A DNA stretch of 55,885 nt from Deltaproteobacteria bacterium (GTDB lineage: Bacteria > UBA10199 > JADGCS01). The position numbers and the translations under genes were made by a program. Below are positions 1 through 8,941 of this stretch, piece by piece. The notes under the pieces are model-generated. The model ran no database searches. It was not told the origin of the DNA and saw only the letters and a program-made list of their open reading frames with translations. The first letter of the stretch is position 1. Each line of letters begins with the position of its first letter. The stretch is from positions 1 to 55,885 of the forward strand of contig JADGCS010000001.1 in NCBI GenBank assembly GCA_015228875.1, given 5' to 3'.

Positions 1-152
1 AAGAGGGGACAGAGATGGTCATGCCCGGTGAGAACGTGGCGTTGGGGATCGAGTTGCTCACGCCGATCGCGATGGAAAAAGAACTTCGGTTTGCGATACG
101 AGAAGGCGGGCGTACAGTGGGTGCCGGTGTTGTGACAGAAATTGTCGAGTAG
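1..152 (+). CDS. tuf: elongation factor Tu, 3' end (first tuf copy, cut by window start)
   Basis: Only the last 49 codons and the TAG stop are present. The 152 bases match positions 18071-18222 of the complete tuf downstream with five differences, giving one amino-acid change (EIVE here, EIIE there). EF-Tu is the GTPase that delivers aminoacyl-tRNA to the ribosome; this part is the C-terminal beta-barrel. The place just before tRNA-Trp and secE is that of the classical tufB copy. The near identity of two copies about 18 kb apart suggests gene conversion, an inference. Confidence 0.97.
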   Translation, partial: EGTEMVMPGENVALGIELLTPIAMEKELRFAIREGGRTVGAGVVTEIVE

Positions 153-171
153 GAAATCTTGATATCTAGGG

Positions 172-251
172 ATTTCAAAGTTGACAGAGCGCGGGTGCAT
201 TCCTCGCATGACGTGGAAACTCAACCGCGTCAAAGTCAAGTTAGTAACTTG
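172..251 (+). repeat. family A palindromic repeat, copy 1
   Basis: Complete family A copy between tuf and tRNA-Trp. It starts ATTTCAAAGTTGACAGA, has the outer stem GCGCGG/CCGCGT and ends with the small palindrome AAGTTAGTAACTT. The inner stem is partly mispaired here (ATTCCTC against GTGGAAA). Confidence 0.85.
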
Positions 252-267
252 TTTGACGAAAAAATTT

Positions 268-340
<73 letters not shown>

Positions 341-421
341 CAGAATTTTTGTAATAACAACTACTTGCAATTGTTTTTGGATCAGAGAAAAAGTTGGAGG
401 GTTGTTGGACGAGGATTGCAG

Positions 422-796
422 ATGATTAAAAAAAACATTATTGTTACAATTTGTTTGATTATTGCGGCGGCTTTCTTATATTATCTCGCGTCCCAAATTA
501 CGGAGTTGATATTTGACAGTTTAAAAGTACCTGTAACACGCGAATATGGTTTGGCGATTCACGCCATTTCTCTTTTTTTGGCGGTCATTGCTTTCATTAT
601 TGCTTTAAAAAACAAAAAATGGATGGACTTCTTGACAGAGGCACTGACCGAGCTGTCAAAGGTGACGTATCCAACAAAAAAAGAATCAGGTCAGTCAGCG
701 GTTGTTGTCATTGTGATGGTTTCTATTGCGACCGTGTTCTTGGCAGTGTTTGATACGATGTGGTTGTTTCTGACCAAATTGATCTTATCAAACTAG
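422..796 (+). CDS. secE: preprotein translocase subunit SecE
   Basis: Membrane subunit that clamps SecY in the SecYEG channel. From the ATG at 422 it is 124 residues. Three hydrophobic segments are visible, at about residues 6-24, 42-60 and 95-120, the three-helix form seen in E. coli, and the conserved amphipathic stretch ELSKVTYPTKKE precedes the last one. GAGG lies 8-11 bases upstream of this ATG, so I prefer it over the TTG at 365. It lies between tRNA-Trp and nusG, the usual order. Confidence 0.93.
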   Translation: MIKKNIIVTICLIIAAAFLYYLASQITELIFDSLKVPVTREYGLAIHAISLFLAVIAFIIALKNKKWMDFLTEALTELSKVTYPTKKESGQSAVVVIVMVSIATVFLAVFDTMWLFLTKLILSN

Positions 797-870
797 CCCT
801 CATGCAGGTTTGAAAAGACATTTCAAGGTATGGCGACTCAATAAAAACTGTTTATTTTTTTGGGCGGTTT

Positions 871-882
871 GTCCACGTGGAC
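871..882. other. 12-bp perfect palindrome in the secE-nusG gap
   Basis: GTCCACGTGGAC reads the same on both strands. It lies between secE and the B repeat before nusG. A weak A/T stem with T residues (about 841-861) precedes it. No function can be assigned. Confidence 0.4.
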
Positions 883-916
883 TAGTCCCCACTGGATACG
901 GGCAGGTTGCTTTATT

Positions 917-1008
917 AAAACCTAAGTAGGTTTTTTCGACGCGTTTTTGCATCAATATTTTACAAGGTGCCAGCCCGCGTAGGATTTTCCGCTTTATGCG
1001 GGTTATGG
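917..1008 (+). repeat. family B repeat, copy 1
   Basis: Begins with the palindrome AACCTAAGTAGGTT followed by TTTT. The second stem is mutated on its left side (GACGCG against CGCGTAG), then CCGCTTTATGCGG and GGTTATGG. It fills the space directly upstream of nusG. The leading TAG of other copies is not present here. Confidence 0.85.
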
Positions 1009-1029
1009 TTTTACGATAAGGATTACAAA

Positions 1030-1566
1030 ATGGCAAAGCAGTGGTATGTTGTACATACGTATTCAGGGTACGAGCAGAAGGCAAAGTTGGCTCTCGAAGA
1101 AAGAATCAAGTCAAACAACATGCAGGATTCTTTTGCAGAGGTCCTCGTGCCGTCCGAAACAGTTGTTGAGATCAGAAAAGGACAAAAAAAAGAGACAACG
1201 CGAAAATTTTTTCCAAGCTACATTCTGGTCAAAATGGAACTCACTCAGGAGACATGGCATCTCGTCAAGGATACAAACAGGATCACCGGTTTTGTTGGAA
1301 ACAGCACGAGGCCTGTTCCTATTGCAGAAGAAGAGGTTTTACGCATTACCAGACAGATTGACGATGGGCAGTTAAAGCCAAAATTAAAGTTTTCATTTGA
1401 AAAGGGAGATTCGGTCAGGGTGATCGATGGTCCCTTTAATACGTTTAATGGACTTGTAGAAGAAGTCAATCCCGAGAAGGGGAGGCTTAAGGTTCTTGTG
1501 AGTATATTTGGCAGGGCGACACCAGTCGACCTCGAATTTTCACAGGTTGAGAGAAACAGCGAATAG
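1030..1566 (+). CDS. nusG: transcription termination/antitermination protein NusG
   Basis: Elongation factor that binds RNA polymerase and couples it to Rho and to ribosomal protein S10. 178 residues, usual length. The N-terminal NGN domain begins WYVVHTYSGYE and contains FFPSYILVKM at about residues 60-69; the C-terminal KOW domain is around GDSVRVIDGPF at about 126-155. The ATG at 1030 has AAGGA ten bases upstream; an in-frame GTG at 967 would translate part of the B repeat and is rejected. Confidence 0.97.
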   Translation: MAKQWYVVHTYSGYEQKAKLALEERIKSNNMQDSFAEVLVPSETVVEIRKGQKKETTRKFFPSYILVKMELTQETWHLVKDTNRITGFVGNSTRPVPIAEEEVLRITRQIDDGQLKPKLKFSFEKGDSVRVIDGPFNTFNGLVEEVNPEKGRLKVLVSIFGRATPVDLEFSQVERNSE

Positions 1567-1581
1567 AAAGAGGTAAATCAA

Positions 1582-2004
1582 ATGGCACGCAAAGTAACGG
1601 CACAAATAAAATTGCAGTGTCCGGCAGGTCAGGCAAATCCGGCTCCCCCTGTTGGTCCTGCATTGGGGCAGCATGGCGTCAATATCATGGAATTTTGCAA
1701 AAAATTCAATGCGGCCACACAAAAAGAAGCCGGGATGATTATTCCCTGTATCATCACGGTGTATTCAGACCGGACTTTCTCATTTATATTAAAAACACCG
1801 CCTGCATCAATATTGCTTTTGAAAGAGGCAAGTCTGCAAAAAGGCAGCGGGACAACAGGCAAGGTCAAGGTTGGAAAGGTGACGCTCCAACAGGTCGAGA
1901 AGATTGCCAACATTAAAATGCCCGACTTAAACTGTTTTACCCTGGAAGCGGCGGTCAACACCGTTAAGGGGACGGCGCGGAGTATGGGGATCGACGTAGT
2001 GTAA
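1582..2004 (+). CDS. rplK: 50S ribosomal protein L11
   Basis: Forms the GTPase-associated centre on 23S rRNA and takes part in the stringent response. 140 residues, normal length. The proline-rich N-terminal motif ([20 protein letters not shown]) and the C-terminal RNA-binding domain ending [10 protein letters not shown] are both clear. AGAGG lies about ten bases upstream of the ATG. The gene starts 15 bases after nusG and is surely cotranscribed with it. Confidence 0.97.
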   Translation: MARKVTAQIKLQCPAGQANPAPPVGPALGQHGVNIMEFCKKFNAATQKEAGMIIPCIITVYSDRTFSFILKTPPASILLLKEASLQKGSGTTGKVKVGKVTLQQVEKIANIKMPDLNCFTLEAAVNTVKGTARSMGIDVV

Positions 2005-2097
2005 AAGCAGGTTGAATGCCTGACTTTCACACGGTTGCGTGTCTCCGATATACGGTGGATGCACCTGCGCTCAATCCATTCAGCAAGAAACATAAAT

Positions 2098-2799
2098 ATG
2101 AAAATAACAAAAAAACAAAAAGATATCAGGTCTAAAATTGACAGGCAAAAAAAATACTCCATTGATGAAGCCTTGGATCTCGTTAAACAAGGGGCCACAA
2201 GAAAATTTGACGAAACAGTAGATGTGGCGATTCGTCTGGGCATTGATCCCAAGCAGTCCGATCAGCAGGTACGTAGTTCTGTTGTTCTGCCTCATGGATT
2301 GGGCAAGTCCGTTCGTGTTCTCGCCTTTGCAAAAGGACCCAAAGAGGCCGAGGCAAAAGAGGCAGGTGCCGATTATCTGGGCACCGAGGAGATCATCGAA
2401 AAAATCAAGGGTGGCTGGCTCGATTTTGAGGCTGTTGTGGCTACCCCGGACATGATGGGCGTGGTCAGTAAAGTTGGCAAAATACTGGGGCCGCGGGGAC
2501 TCATGCCTAATCCCAAGCTGGGGACGGTTAGCATGGATATCAAAAAGGCCATCTCTGACTGCAAGGCAGGAAAGGCAGAATTTCGCAACGAAAAGGCTGG
2601 TATCCTGCAGGCACCGTTTGGCAAGATCAGTTTTGGGACTGCAAAACTCAAAGAAAATTTAATGGCCTTGCTTGAGACAGTACAAAGGCTCAAACCACAG
2701 ACTGCAAAAGGGGTCTACATCAAGGGGATCAGCATGTCCTCGGCGATGGGTCCGGGCCTTAAAATTGATCCAGCGGAACTGGGGAAAAAACAGTCGTAG
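2098..2799 (+). CDS. rplA: 50S ribosomal protein L1
   Basis: L1-stalk protein, and in many bacteria the translational repressor of the L11 operon. 233 residues, normal length, with the signature GPRGLMPNPKLGTV in the middle. The ATG at 2098 begins the conserved MKITKKQKD start; the in-frame upstream codon at 2035 would add 21 unconserved residues. Oddity: the TAG stop at 2797-2799 is also the first three bases of a family B repeat, so the repeat is fused to the end of the gene. Confidence 0.97.
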   Translation: MKITKKQKDIRSKIDRQKKYSIDEALDLVKQGATRKFDETVDVAIRLGIDPKQSDQQVRSSVVLPHGLGKSVRVLAFAKGPKEAEAKEAGADYLGTEEIIEKIKGGWLDFEAVVATPDMMGVVSKVGKILGPRGLMPNPKLGTVSMDIKKAISDCKAGKAEFRNEKAGILQAPFGKISFGTAKLKENLMALLETVQRLKPQTAKGVYIKGISMSSAMGPGLKIDPAELGKKQS

Positions 2800-2887
2800 A
2801 ACCTTGGAAGGTTTTTTCTACGCGTTTCGGCATCAATTTTTGCATGGTGTCCGCCTGCGTAGTATTTTCCGCTTTGTGCGGGTTATG
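2797..2887 (+). repeat. family B repeat, copy 2, overlapping the rplA stop codon
   Basis: Complete copy: TAG, then AACCTTGGAAGGTT and TTTT, CTACGCG pairing with the slightly mutated TGCGTAG, then CCGCTTTGTGCGG and GGTTATG. The first TAG is the stop codon of rplA. Confidence 0.9.
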
Positions 2888-3238
2888 TTTAAATTGGTTT
2901 GGATTTGGATTTCCTTCGGGGTATATTCGGGGTATAAAAGTTAAGTTGGTAAATTACTAGCCGCTGTTGTTTTGTTTTTTTCTTTGTGAGTAAAACAAAA
3001 ACATCTGTGGCGCGGAAAGGATTTCATTTTCGTCGAAGATCGAAGGAATTGCTTCTCGTATTGATCAACTGACAATGCAGGGGCAATTTAAAATACCGTG
3101 CGTGTAATCCTTCTGAGACGTGTCTTTTGACACTTCTACTTGGTTTCCATCTGGCGGGTTCGCTCCCGTTGGTTCTGGTGATGTTACAGATATCAGCAAC
3201 AAAGACGACGTAAATGAAGTTTGCGGAAAGGAGACAAC
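2888..3238 (+). promoter_or_regulatory. rplA-rplJ leader region, unassigned
   Basis: About 350 bases without a gene, between the B repeat and rplJ. This is where many bacteria carry the L10-binding leader that autoregulates rplJL. Visible elements are a hairpin at about 3153-3174 (GGCGGG against CCCGTT) and a purine-rich ribosome binding site AAAGGAG at 3227-3233. I could not match the L10-leader kink-turn motif by eye, so the regulatory role is inference from position. Confidence 0.35.
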
Positions 3239-3769
3239 ATGAATCGTACTGAAAAAGCGGCTGAAATAGATCGTCTTAAAGAGCGTTTTTCAGGGGCGAT
3301 GCTTGCAATCTTGACAGACTACAAGGGTTTGTCTGTGGCCAAGCTTACAGATTTAAGGCGTAAGCTCAGGGCAAACCAGGCAACATACAAGGTAGTCAAG
3401 AACAGGTTGGCAAAGATTGCGGTCAAGGATACCCCACTCGGCGAACTCGGTTCGCATTTTGTGGGGACCACGGCTATTGCGTTATCCAAGACAAATCCCA
3501 CAGGACCTGCCAAGGTTCTGATTGATTATGCCAAAACCGAAGAACTGCTTAAAATTAAAGCAGGGTATCTCGATGGCAAAATCATTGGGATAAACGAAAT
3601 CAGCAGTCTGGCAAATTTGCCTTCCAAAGAAGAACTTATTGCGAAGCTCTTGGGGTCGTTAAATGCACCGGCAACCAACCTTGTGAGTGTCCTAAGTCAG
3701 ATACCACGTCAGTTGGTGACTGTGCTGAGTGCTATTCGTGATCAAAAGGAAAACAAGTTACAGACTTGA
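3239..3769 (+). CDS. rplJ: 50S ribosomal protein L10
   Basis: Stalk base protein that carries L7/L12 dimers. 176 residues. The N-terminal rRNA-binding domain has the typical LTDYKGLSVAKLTDLRRKLR and the C-terminal helix that binds L7/L12 is present. AAGGAG six bases upstream fixes the ATG at 3239. Oddity: the last codons (KLQT) and the TGA lie inside a family A repeat in reverse orientation, so the C-terminus is partly repeat-derived. Confidence 0.96.
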   Translation: MNRTEKAAEIDRLKERFSGAMLAILTDYKGLSVAKLTDLRRKLRANQATYKVVKNRLAKIAVKDTPLGELGSHFVGTTAIALSKTNPTGPAKVLIDYAKTEELLKIKAGYLDGKIIGINEISSLANLPSKEELIAKLLGSLNAPATNLVSVLSQIPRQLVTVLSAIRDQKENKLQT

Positions 3770-3836
3770 CTCTTACGCGGTTGAACATCGCCATCAAGCG
3801 AACACTTCACCCGCGTTCTGTCAACTGTGTAATTTT
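3754..3836 (-). repeat. family A repeat, reverse orientation, overlapping the rplJ 3' end
   Basis: Reverse complement of family A: begins CAAGTTACAGACTTGAC, contains ACGCGG and CCCGCGTTCTGTC. The first 16 bases are the final codons and stop of rplJ. The inner stem is quite diverged. Confidence 0.75.
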
Positions 3837-3842
3837 TAGACA

Positions 3843-3926
3843 CAAGTTACTCACTTGACTTTGACGCGATTGAGTTCCTCTATCATGCGAGGAATGCACC
3901 CGCGCTCTGTCGATCGTGTAATTTTT
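3843..3926 (-). repeat. family A repeat, reverse orientation, tandem copy
   Basis: Second reverse copy directly after the first: CAAGTTACTCACTTGAC, GACGCG, inner stem TTCCTC/GAGGAA and CCGCGCTCTGTC are all recognisable. With the preceding copy it fills most of the 318-base rplJ-rplL gap; the rest, up to 4088, shows only AT-rich sequence. Confidence 0.85.
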
Positions 3927-4088
3927 TAGACATAAATTAAGGTTTTTTTTGACTGTTATTTGTTAAAGTGATGGACGGGTTTTAGAGATGATCAATGTTG
4001 CCAGGGCCTCATTGTCGAGATCTTGAACGCATGGTCATCACACCCAGTTTGTTTTGACAAAGAAACAGGTTTAAAAAAACAGAAGACC

Positions 4089-4457
4089 ATGAAAACAGAA
4101 GAAATCGTCGATGCAGTATCAAAAATGACTGTGTTAGAGGTTGCGGACCTTGTTAAGGCATTTGAAAGCAAGTTTGGCGTTTCGGCAGCAGCACCTGTTG
4201 CGGTAGCCGCTGTTGGAGCCGCGTCTGTTGCAGCCGAAGAGGTAAAAACAGAATTCAGCGTTGAACTCAAGGAAGTGGGAGACAAGAAGATCAACGTCAT
4301 CAAAGAAGTCAGGGCCATCACCGGTCTGGGGCTCAAAGAAGCCAAAGATCTGGTTGAAGGTGCACCCAAGATTGTTAAAGAAGGCCTTGATAAAGACGAA
4401 GCTGAAAAAATCAAGGTGCAACTTGAGTCGGCAGGTGCAAAGGTTGTGCTTAAGTAA
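4089..4457 (+). CDS. rplL: 50S ribosomal protein L7/L12
   Basis: Flexible stalk protein that recruits translation GTPases. 122 residues, normal. N-terminal dimerisation domain, then an Ala/Val hinge (about residues 36-56), then the C-terminal domain with [12 protein letters not shown] that contacts EF-Tu and EF-G. The ATG at 4089 gives the conserved N-terminus; an in-frame ATG at 4023 would add 22 unconserved residues. Only a weak AGAAGA lies upstream, surprising for a protein needed in several copies per ribosome. Confidence 0.97.
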   Translation: MKTEEIVDAVSKMTVLEVADLVKAFESKFGVSAAAPVAVAAVGAASVAAEEVKTEFSVELKEVGDKKINVIKEVRAITGLGLKEAKDLVEGAPKIVKEGLDKDEAEKIKVQLESAGAKVVLK

Positions 4458-4506
4458 GCAGGTTCGCTCTTCCTGGTTTTTGTTGATCCCAACGTGTTTT
4501 AAAATG

Positions 4507-4534
4507 AGGACCTGCCCCATCCGGGGCGGGTCTT
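4507..4534 (+). terminator. hairpin between rplL and rpoB (attenuator-like)
   Basis: GACCTGCCCC and GGGGCGGGTC pair over ten positions around the loop ATCC with one T-G pair. No T tract follows, so it is more likely a partial terminator or RNA processing site than a full stop. An attenuator or RNase III site at this junction is known in E. coli; its role here is inference. Confidence 0.55.
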
Positions 4535-4560
4535 GAGACGTTGTGGTGTGTGTCGCTGCG

Positions 4561-4586
4561 GGTTACTTAACGTCGCATGAGTAACC
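4561..4586 (+). other. inverted repeat just upstream of rpoB
   Basis: GGTTACT (4561-4567) and AGTAACC (4580-4586) can pair around a 12-base loop. It ends 26 bases before the rpoB start, ahead of the ribosome binding site AAGGAG. Could affect rpoB translation; no evidence beyond position. Confidence 0.35.
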
Positions 4587-4611
4587 GTGTTTCCTTTAAC
4601 AAGGAGTCTCC

Positions 4612-7600
4612 ATGACAAAGTCAGTCTCAGATCTCTACCGTTTAAGAAAAGACTTTTCCCGTATAAAAAAAATAGTTGATATTCCCAAACTCATTGAAGT
4701 CCAAAAAAGATCTTACGAAACATTTTTGCAGATGAACCTGCCTGCTGAGAAGCGTGAGATGATGGGTCTGCAGGGGGTCTTTAACAGTGTTTTCCCCATA
4801 AAGGATTTCAACAATACAGCGTCTCTCGAATTTGTCAGCTACAGTTTCGAAAAACCACGCTACGACGTGCAGGAGTGCCGGCAGCGGGGGATGACCTTCG
4901 AGGCGCCGATGAAGGTTGTTGTCAGGCTGGTTGTCTGGGACAACGATACTGCTGAAGGTGAAATGCAGTCGATTCGCGACGTCAAGGAGCAGGAGGTTTA
5001 TTTTGGGACCATCCCGCTGATGACCGAGAATGGAACATTTGTCATCAATGGGGTTGAGAGGGTGATTGTCTCTCAATTGCACAGATCTCCCGGGGTCTTT
5101 TTCGAACACGATAAGGGCAAGACGCACGCTTCAGGCAAACTACTTTATTCGGCAAGGGTGATTCCTTACAGGGGCTCGTGGCTTGACTTTGAGTTCGATA
5201 CCAAAGATCTGCTGTACGTACGCATAGACCGCAGAAGAAAAATTCCTGCAACCATCCTCTTGAGGGCTCTGGGCCTGAGCGTGCAGGAGATTCTTAATTA
5301 TTTTTACTTTTCAGAAAAAGTCAGACTGGACAAGAAAAAGATTTATCAAAAAATAAACAGGGAAGTCATTTTTTTCCGCCGCGCAATCAGGGACATAAAA
5401 CTCCCCGGAGAAAAAGAGGTTGTTGTCAAAAAGGACGGCAAGTTTACCAAAAGAGTTCTTGAGAAATTCAAAGAATTAAAAATCGATGAGTTCGAGATTG
5501 CCAACGAAGAACTTCTGGGAAGGGTGTTTGCAGAGGATGTGATTGATGAATCCACGGGAGAGGTGCTTGCAGAATGCAACGGTGTTGTGACCGAGGCAAA
5601 TCTCAAGACCATCCAGGACGCAGGTATCACCGAAATTAAGACACTCTACATTGACAACCTTAATGACGGTGCCTACATCAGGAACACACTGCTCACAGAC
5701 AAGGTTTCATCACCAGACGAGGCAATGATCGAGATCTACAAAAGACTCCGACCCGGTGATCCCTCAACGCTCGAGGCTGCCAAAACCTTGTTTCACAATC
5801 TGTTCTTTAATTCCGACAGATATGATCTTTCCAAGGTTGGTCGTCTCAAAATAAATCACAAGTTTGGATTTAACACGCCTCTGGATCAGGGGACATTATC
5901 CAACGACGATATCCTGTTTATCACAAGGTATCTTTGTCAATTAAAGGATGGTTTTGGCCAGGTTGATGATATTGACCACCTTGGCAATCGCCGTGTGAGG
6001 GCTGTGGGAGAGCTTCTCGAAAATCAGTATCGCATTGGTCTTGTCAGGATGGAGCGGGCCATTAAGGAACGCATGAGTCTTCAAGAGATAGAAACGCTCA
6101 TGCCCAACGATCTCATCAACGCAAAGCCGGTTACGGCGGTCGTGAAGGAGTTTTTTGGTTCATCACAATTGTCCCAGTTTATGGACCAGACCAATCCTTT
6201 GTCAGAAATCACACATAAACGACGCTTGTCGGCGCTTGGTCCCGGCGGATTGACGCGGGACAGGGCGGGTTTCGAAGTCCGTGACGTGCACCCAACACAC
6301 TACGGCCGCGTTTGTCCCGTCGAGACACCTGAAGGACCCAACATTGGTTTGATCGCCTCGTTGTCATCTTACGCCAGAGTGAACGAATACGGTTTTATCG
6401 AGACTCCTTACCGTATTGTGCAGAAGGGTGTTGTCTCAGACGAGGTCAGGTATTTTACTGCGCTCGATGAAGAAAAAAATGTCATTGCCCAGGCAAACGC
6501 CCCCATCGACAGCAACGGAAAATTTCTTAACAAACTGGTTTCCTGCCGCAAGGACAGTGAGTTCGCGCTGGTGAGCCGTGATGAAGTCACCCTGATGGAC
6601 GTTTCGCCCAATCAGTTGGTGAGTATTGCGGCTTCCATGATTCCCTTTTTGGAGCACGACGACGCTAACCGTGCCTTGATGGGATCAAACATGCAGAGGC
6701 AGGCAGTCCCTCTTTTGCGATGCAGTTCTCCCATTGTCGGGACCGGGATGGAAAAGGTTGTCGCCAGAGATTCCGGTGTGACGGTTGTTGCCAGAAGAGA
6801 AGGCACGGTCATGTCCCTGGATGCCTCAAGGATTGTCATCAAGGCCGACAAGGTCAAAAAGAAGGAGGCTGGTTCCGAAATCGACATTTACAGCCTCATC
6901 AAATATCAAAGGTCCAATCAAAACACCTGTATCAACCAGGTTCCTATTGTAAGCGCCGGGATGCATGTGGCTGAGGGTGATGTGATTGCTGACGGTCCTG
7001 CAACGGATCGTGGAGAGCTTGCTTTGGGCCGGAACCTTGTGGTGGCTTTTATGCCGTGGGGTGGTTACAATTTTGAAGATTCAATTCTGTTGTCGGAAAA
7101 ACTTGTTCGTGATGACGTCCTGACTTCGGTGCACATCGAAGAGTTCGAGTGCATTGCCAGAGATACCAAGCTGGGCAAGGAAGAAATCACCCGCGATATT
7201 CCAAACGTGGGAGAGGAAGCTTTAAGAGATCTCGACGAAACAGGGTTGATCAGAATCGGCGCAGAGGTCAAGCCTGGTGATGTTCTTGTGGGAAAGGTTA
7301 CCCCTAAAGGTGAAACCCAGTTGTCACCCGAAGAAAAACTTCTGCGGGCCATTTTTGGAGAAAAGGCCGGGGACGTCAAGGACACATCCCTGCGTGTTGG
7401 TCCGGGTGTTGTCGGGACAGTGATTGCCACTCAAATTTTTTCAAGAGAGGGTGTTGAGCTTGATGACAGGGCAAAAGATCAACAATCAAAGGCAACAAAA
7501 CAGTTAAAGAAGGACCAGATTGACGAAATCAAGGCCATTCAAAAGAGCTGTGAAAAACAATTGAGGGGGCTCTTGGTGGGACAGATGTCATCGTCAAAAG

Positions 7601-8718
7601 TGGTTGACGAAAACGGCAACGTGTTACTGCCGCAGGGTAAAAAAATCACCAACGAAGTCTTAAATAAACTCTCGATCTCTCATTGGAAAAATATTTCTAT
7701 TGAGGATGAAGATATCGAAGAGCAGATTGAAGAGGCCTTTGACGACATGGACGACCAGATTGATATGGTTGCGATGATGTATGATCAAAAGGTCAGCAAG
7801 ATAAAAAAGGGAGATGAACTCCCGCCGGGAGTGATCAAGCTGGTCAAGGTTTATGTGGCGATAAAAAGAAAGATCATGGTGGGAGACAAAATGGCGGGAC
7901 GGCACGGCAACAAGGGTGTTGTCAGTAATATTCTGCCTGAAGAGGATATGCCCTATCTTCAGGACGGGACCCCTGTCGATATTGTACTCAATCCTCTTGG
8001 TGTGCCAAGTCGAATGAATATTGGCCAGATCCTCGAGACGCATCTTGGTTGGGCGGGTTTAAGACTTGGCCAACAATTGGAAAGAATGGTCGAGGACAAT
8101 CTGGACAGGACGGCGGTGCTTGGTATCTTGAAAAAATTGTTCACCGACGGCAAAGATCATAAAAGGCTGGAGGCCATGACCAACGGCGAGTTGATCGAAT
8201 TTTGCCGTGATCAGAAAGAGGGCATCAGGTTGGCCACCAATGTCTTTGACGGCGCCAACGAAAACGAAATTAAATTACTGCTGGCCATGTCGGGAGAAAA
8301 TGTATCCGGTCAGACGATCCTCTTTAACGGACGGACGGGAGAGGCATTTGATAACGAGATTACAGTGGGTGTGATGTACATGCTCAAGTTGCATCATCTG
8401 GTTGATGATAAAATTCATGCCCGTTCGATTGGGCCTTATTCGCTGGTGACGCAGCAGCCGCTGGGGGGGAAGGCACAATTTGGAGGCCAGAGGCTGGGAG
8501 AAATGGAAGTCTGGGCCCTGGAAGGCTACGGCGCCGCGTACACGCTGCAGGAATTTTTAACTGTCAAGTCTGATGACGTTATCGGAAGGACCCGCATGTA
8601 CGAAAGGATTGTCAAAGGAGACCACACTCTCGAACCGGGGCTGCCGGAGTCGTTTAAAGTGCTGGTCAAGGAAATGCAGGGGCTCGCCTTGAATGTCGAG
8701 CTTGTCGAAGAAAAGTGA
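4612..8718 (+). CDS. rpoB: DNA-directed RNA polymerase subunit beta
   Basis: 1368 residues, the proteobacterial size class. Conserved blocks run in order: [16 protein letters not shown] near residue 165, the rifampicin pocket [20 protein letters not shown] at about 519-540, [16 protein letters not shown] near 815, [20 protein letters not shown] near 1090, and the C-terminal [20 protein letters not shown]. The Asp, His and Ser of the rifampicin pocket are the drug-sensitive residues. AAGGAG upstream supports the ATG at 4612. Cotranscribed with rplJL and rpoC. Confidence 0.99.
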   Translation: MTKSVSDLYRLRKDFSRIKKIVDIPKLIEVQKRSYETFLQMNLPAEKREMMGLQGVFNSVFPIKDFNNTASLEFVSYSFEKPRYDVQECRQRGMTFEAPMKVVVRLVVWDNDTAEGEMQSIRDVKEQEVYFGTIPLMTENGTFVINGVERVIVSQLHRSPGVFFEHDKGKTHASGKLLYSARVIPYRGSWLDFEFDTKDLLYVRIDRRRKIPATILLRALGLSVQEILNYFYFSEKVRLDKKKIYQKINREVIFFRRAIRDIKLPGEKEVVVKKDGKFTKRVLEKFKELKIDEFEIANEELLGRVFAEDVIDESTGEVLAECNGVVTEANLKTIQDAGITEIKTLYIDNLNDGAYIRNTLLTDKVSSPDEAMIEIYKRLRPGDPSTLEAAKTLFHNLFFNSDRYDLSKVGRLKINHKFGFNTPLDQGTLSNDDILFITRYLCQLKDGFGQVDDIDHLGNRRVRAVGELLENQYRIGLVRMERAIKERMSLQEIETLMPNDLINAKPVTAVVKEFFGSSQLSQFMDQTNPLSEITHKRRLSALGPGGLTRDRAGFEVRDVHPTHYGRVCPVETPEGPNIGLIASLSSYARVNEYGFIETPYRIVQKGVVSDEVRYFTALDEEKNVIAQANAPIDSNGKFLNKLVSCRKDSEFALVSRDEVTLMDVSPNQLVSIAASMIPFLEHDDANRALMGSNMQRQAVPLLRCSSPIVGTGMEKVVARDSGVTVVARREGTVMSLDASRIVIKADKVKKKEAGSEIDIYSLIKYQRSNQNTCINQVPIVSAGMHVAEGDVIADGPATDRGELALGRNLVVAFMPWGGYNFEDSILLSEKLVRDDVLTSVHIEEFECIARDTKLGKEEITRDIPNVGEEALRDLDETGLIRIGAEVKPGDVLVGKVTPKGETQLSPEEKLLRAIFGEKAGDVKDTSLRVGPGVVGTVIATQIFSREGVELDDRAKDQQSKATKQLKKDQIDEIKAIQKSCEKQLRGLLVGQMSSSKVVDENGNVLLPQGKKITNEVLNKLSISHWKNISIEDEDIEEQIEEAFDDMDDQIDMVAMMYDQKVSKIKKGDELPPGVIKLVKVYVAIKRKIMVGDKMAGRHGNKGVVSNILPEEDMPYLQDGTPVDIVLNPLGVPSRMNIGQILETHLGWAGLRLGQQLERMVEDNLDRTAVLGILKKLFTDGKDHKRLEAMTNGELIEFCRDQKEGIRLATNVFDGANENEIKLLLAMSGENVSGQTILFNGRTGEAFDNEITVGVMYMLKLHHLVDDKIHARSIGPYSLVTQQPLGGKAQFGGQRLGEMEVWALEGYGAAYTLQEFLTVKSDDVIGRTRMYERIVKGDHTLEPGLPESFKVLVKEMQGLALNVELVEEK

Positions 8719-8941
8719 CAGGTTGAGAGATTTTAAAAAAAGCGGGGTGTGAAAGAAAAGATCATGTCAAATCTGCCTTTCTGTATGTAAGGCTGTCGGT
8801 TGGTGCGATGAGTTGCACGGACTCAGGTGGTGAGCGCGATACTCGGGATGGGTCAGTTCTTTTCGTGTATCGGGTATGAGGGAGTTTGCCAAAGCGACAG
8901 TCTCAAGAGAGCGGGTTTGAAACAATCAAGGAAATACAAAT

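Noticed and set aside
2888-3238. A classical L10 leader
   Set aside because: The position fits but I could not find the kink-turn motif by eye, so it is listed only as an unassigned leader.
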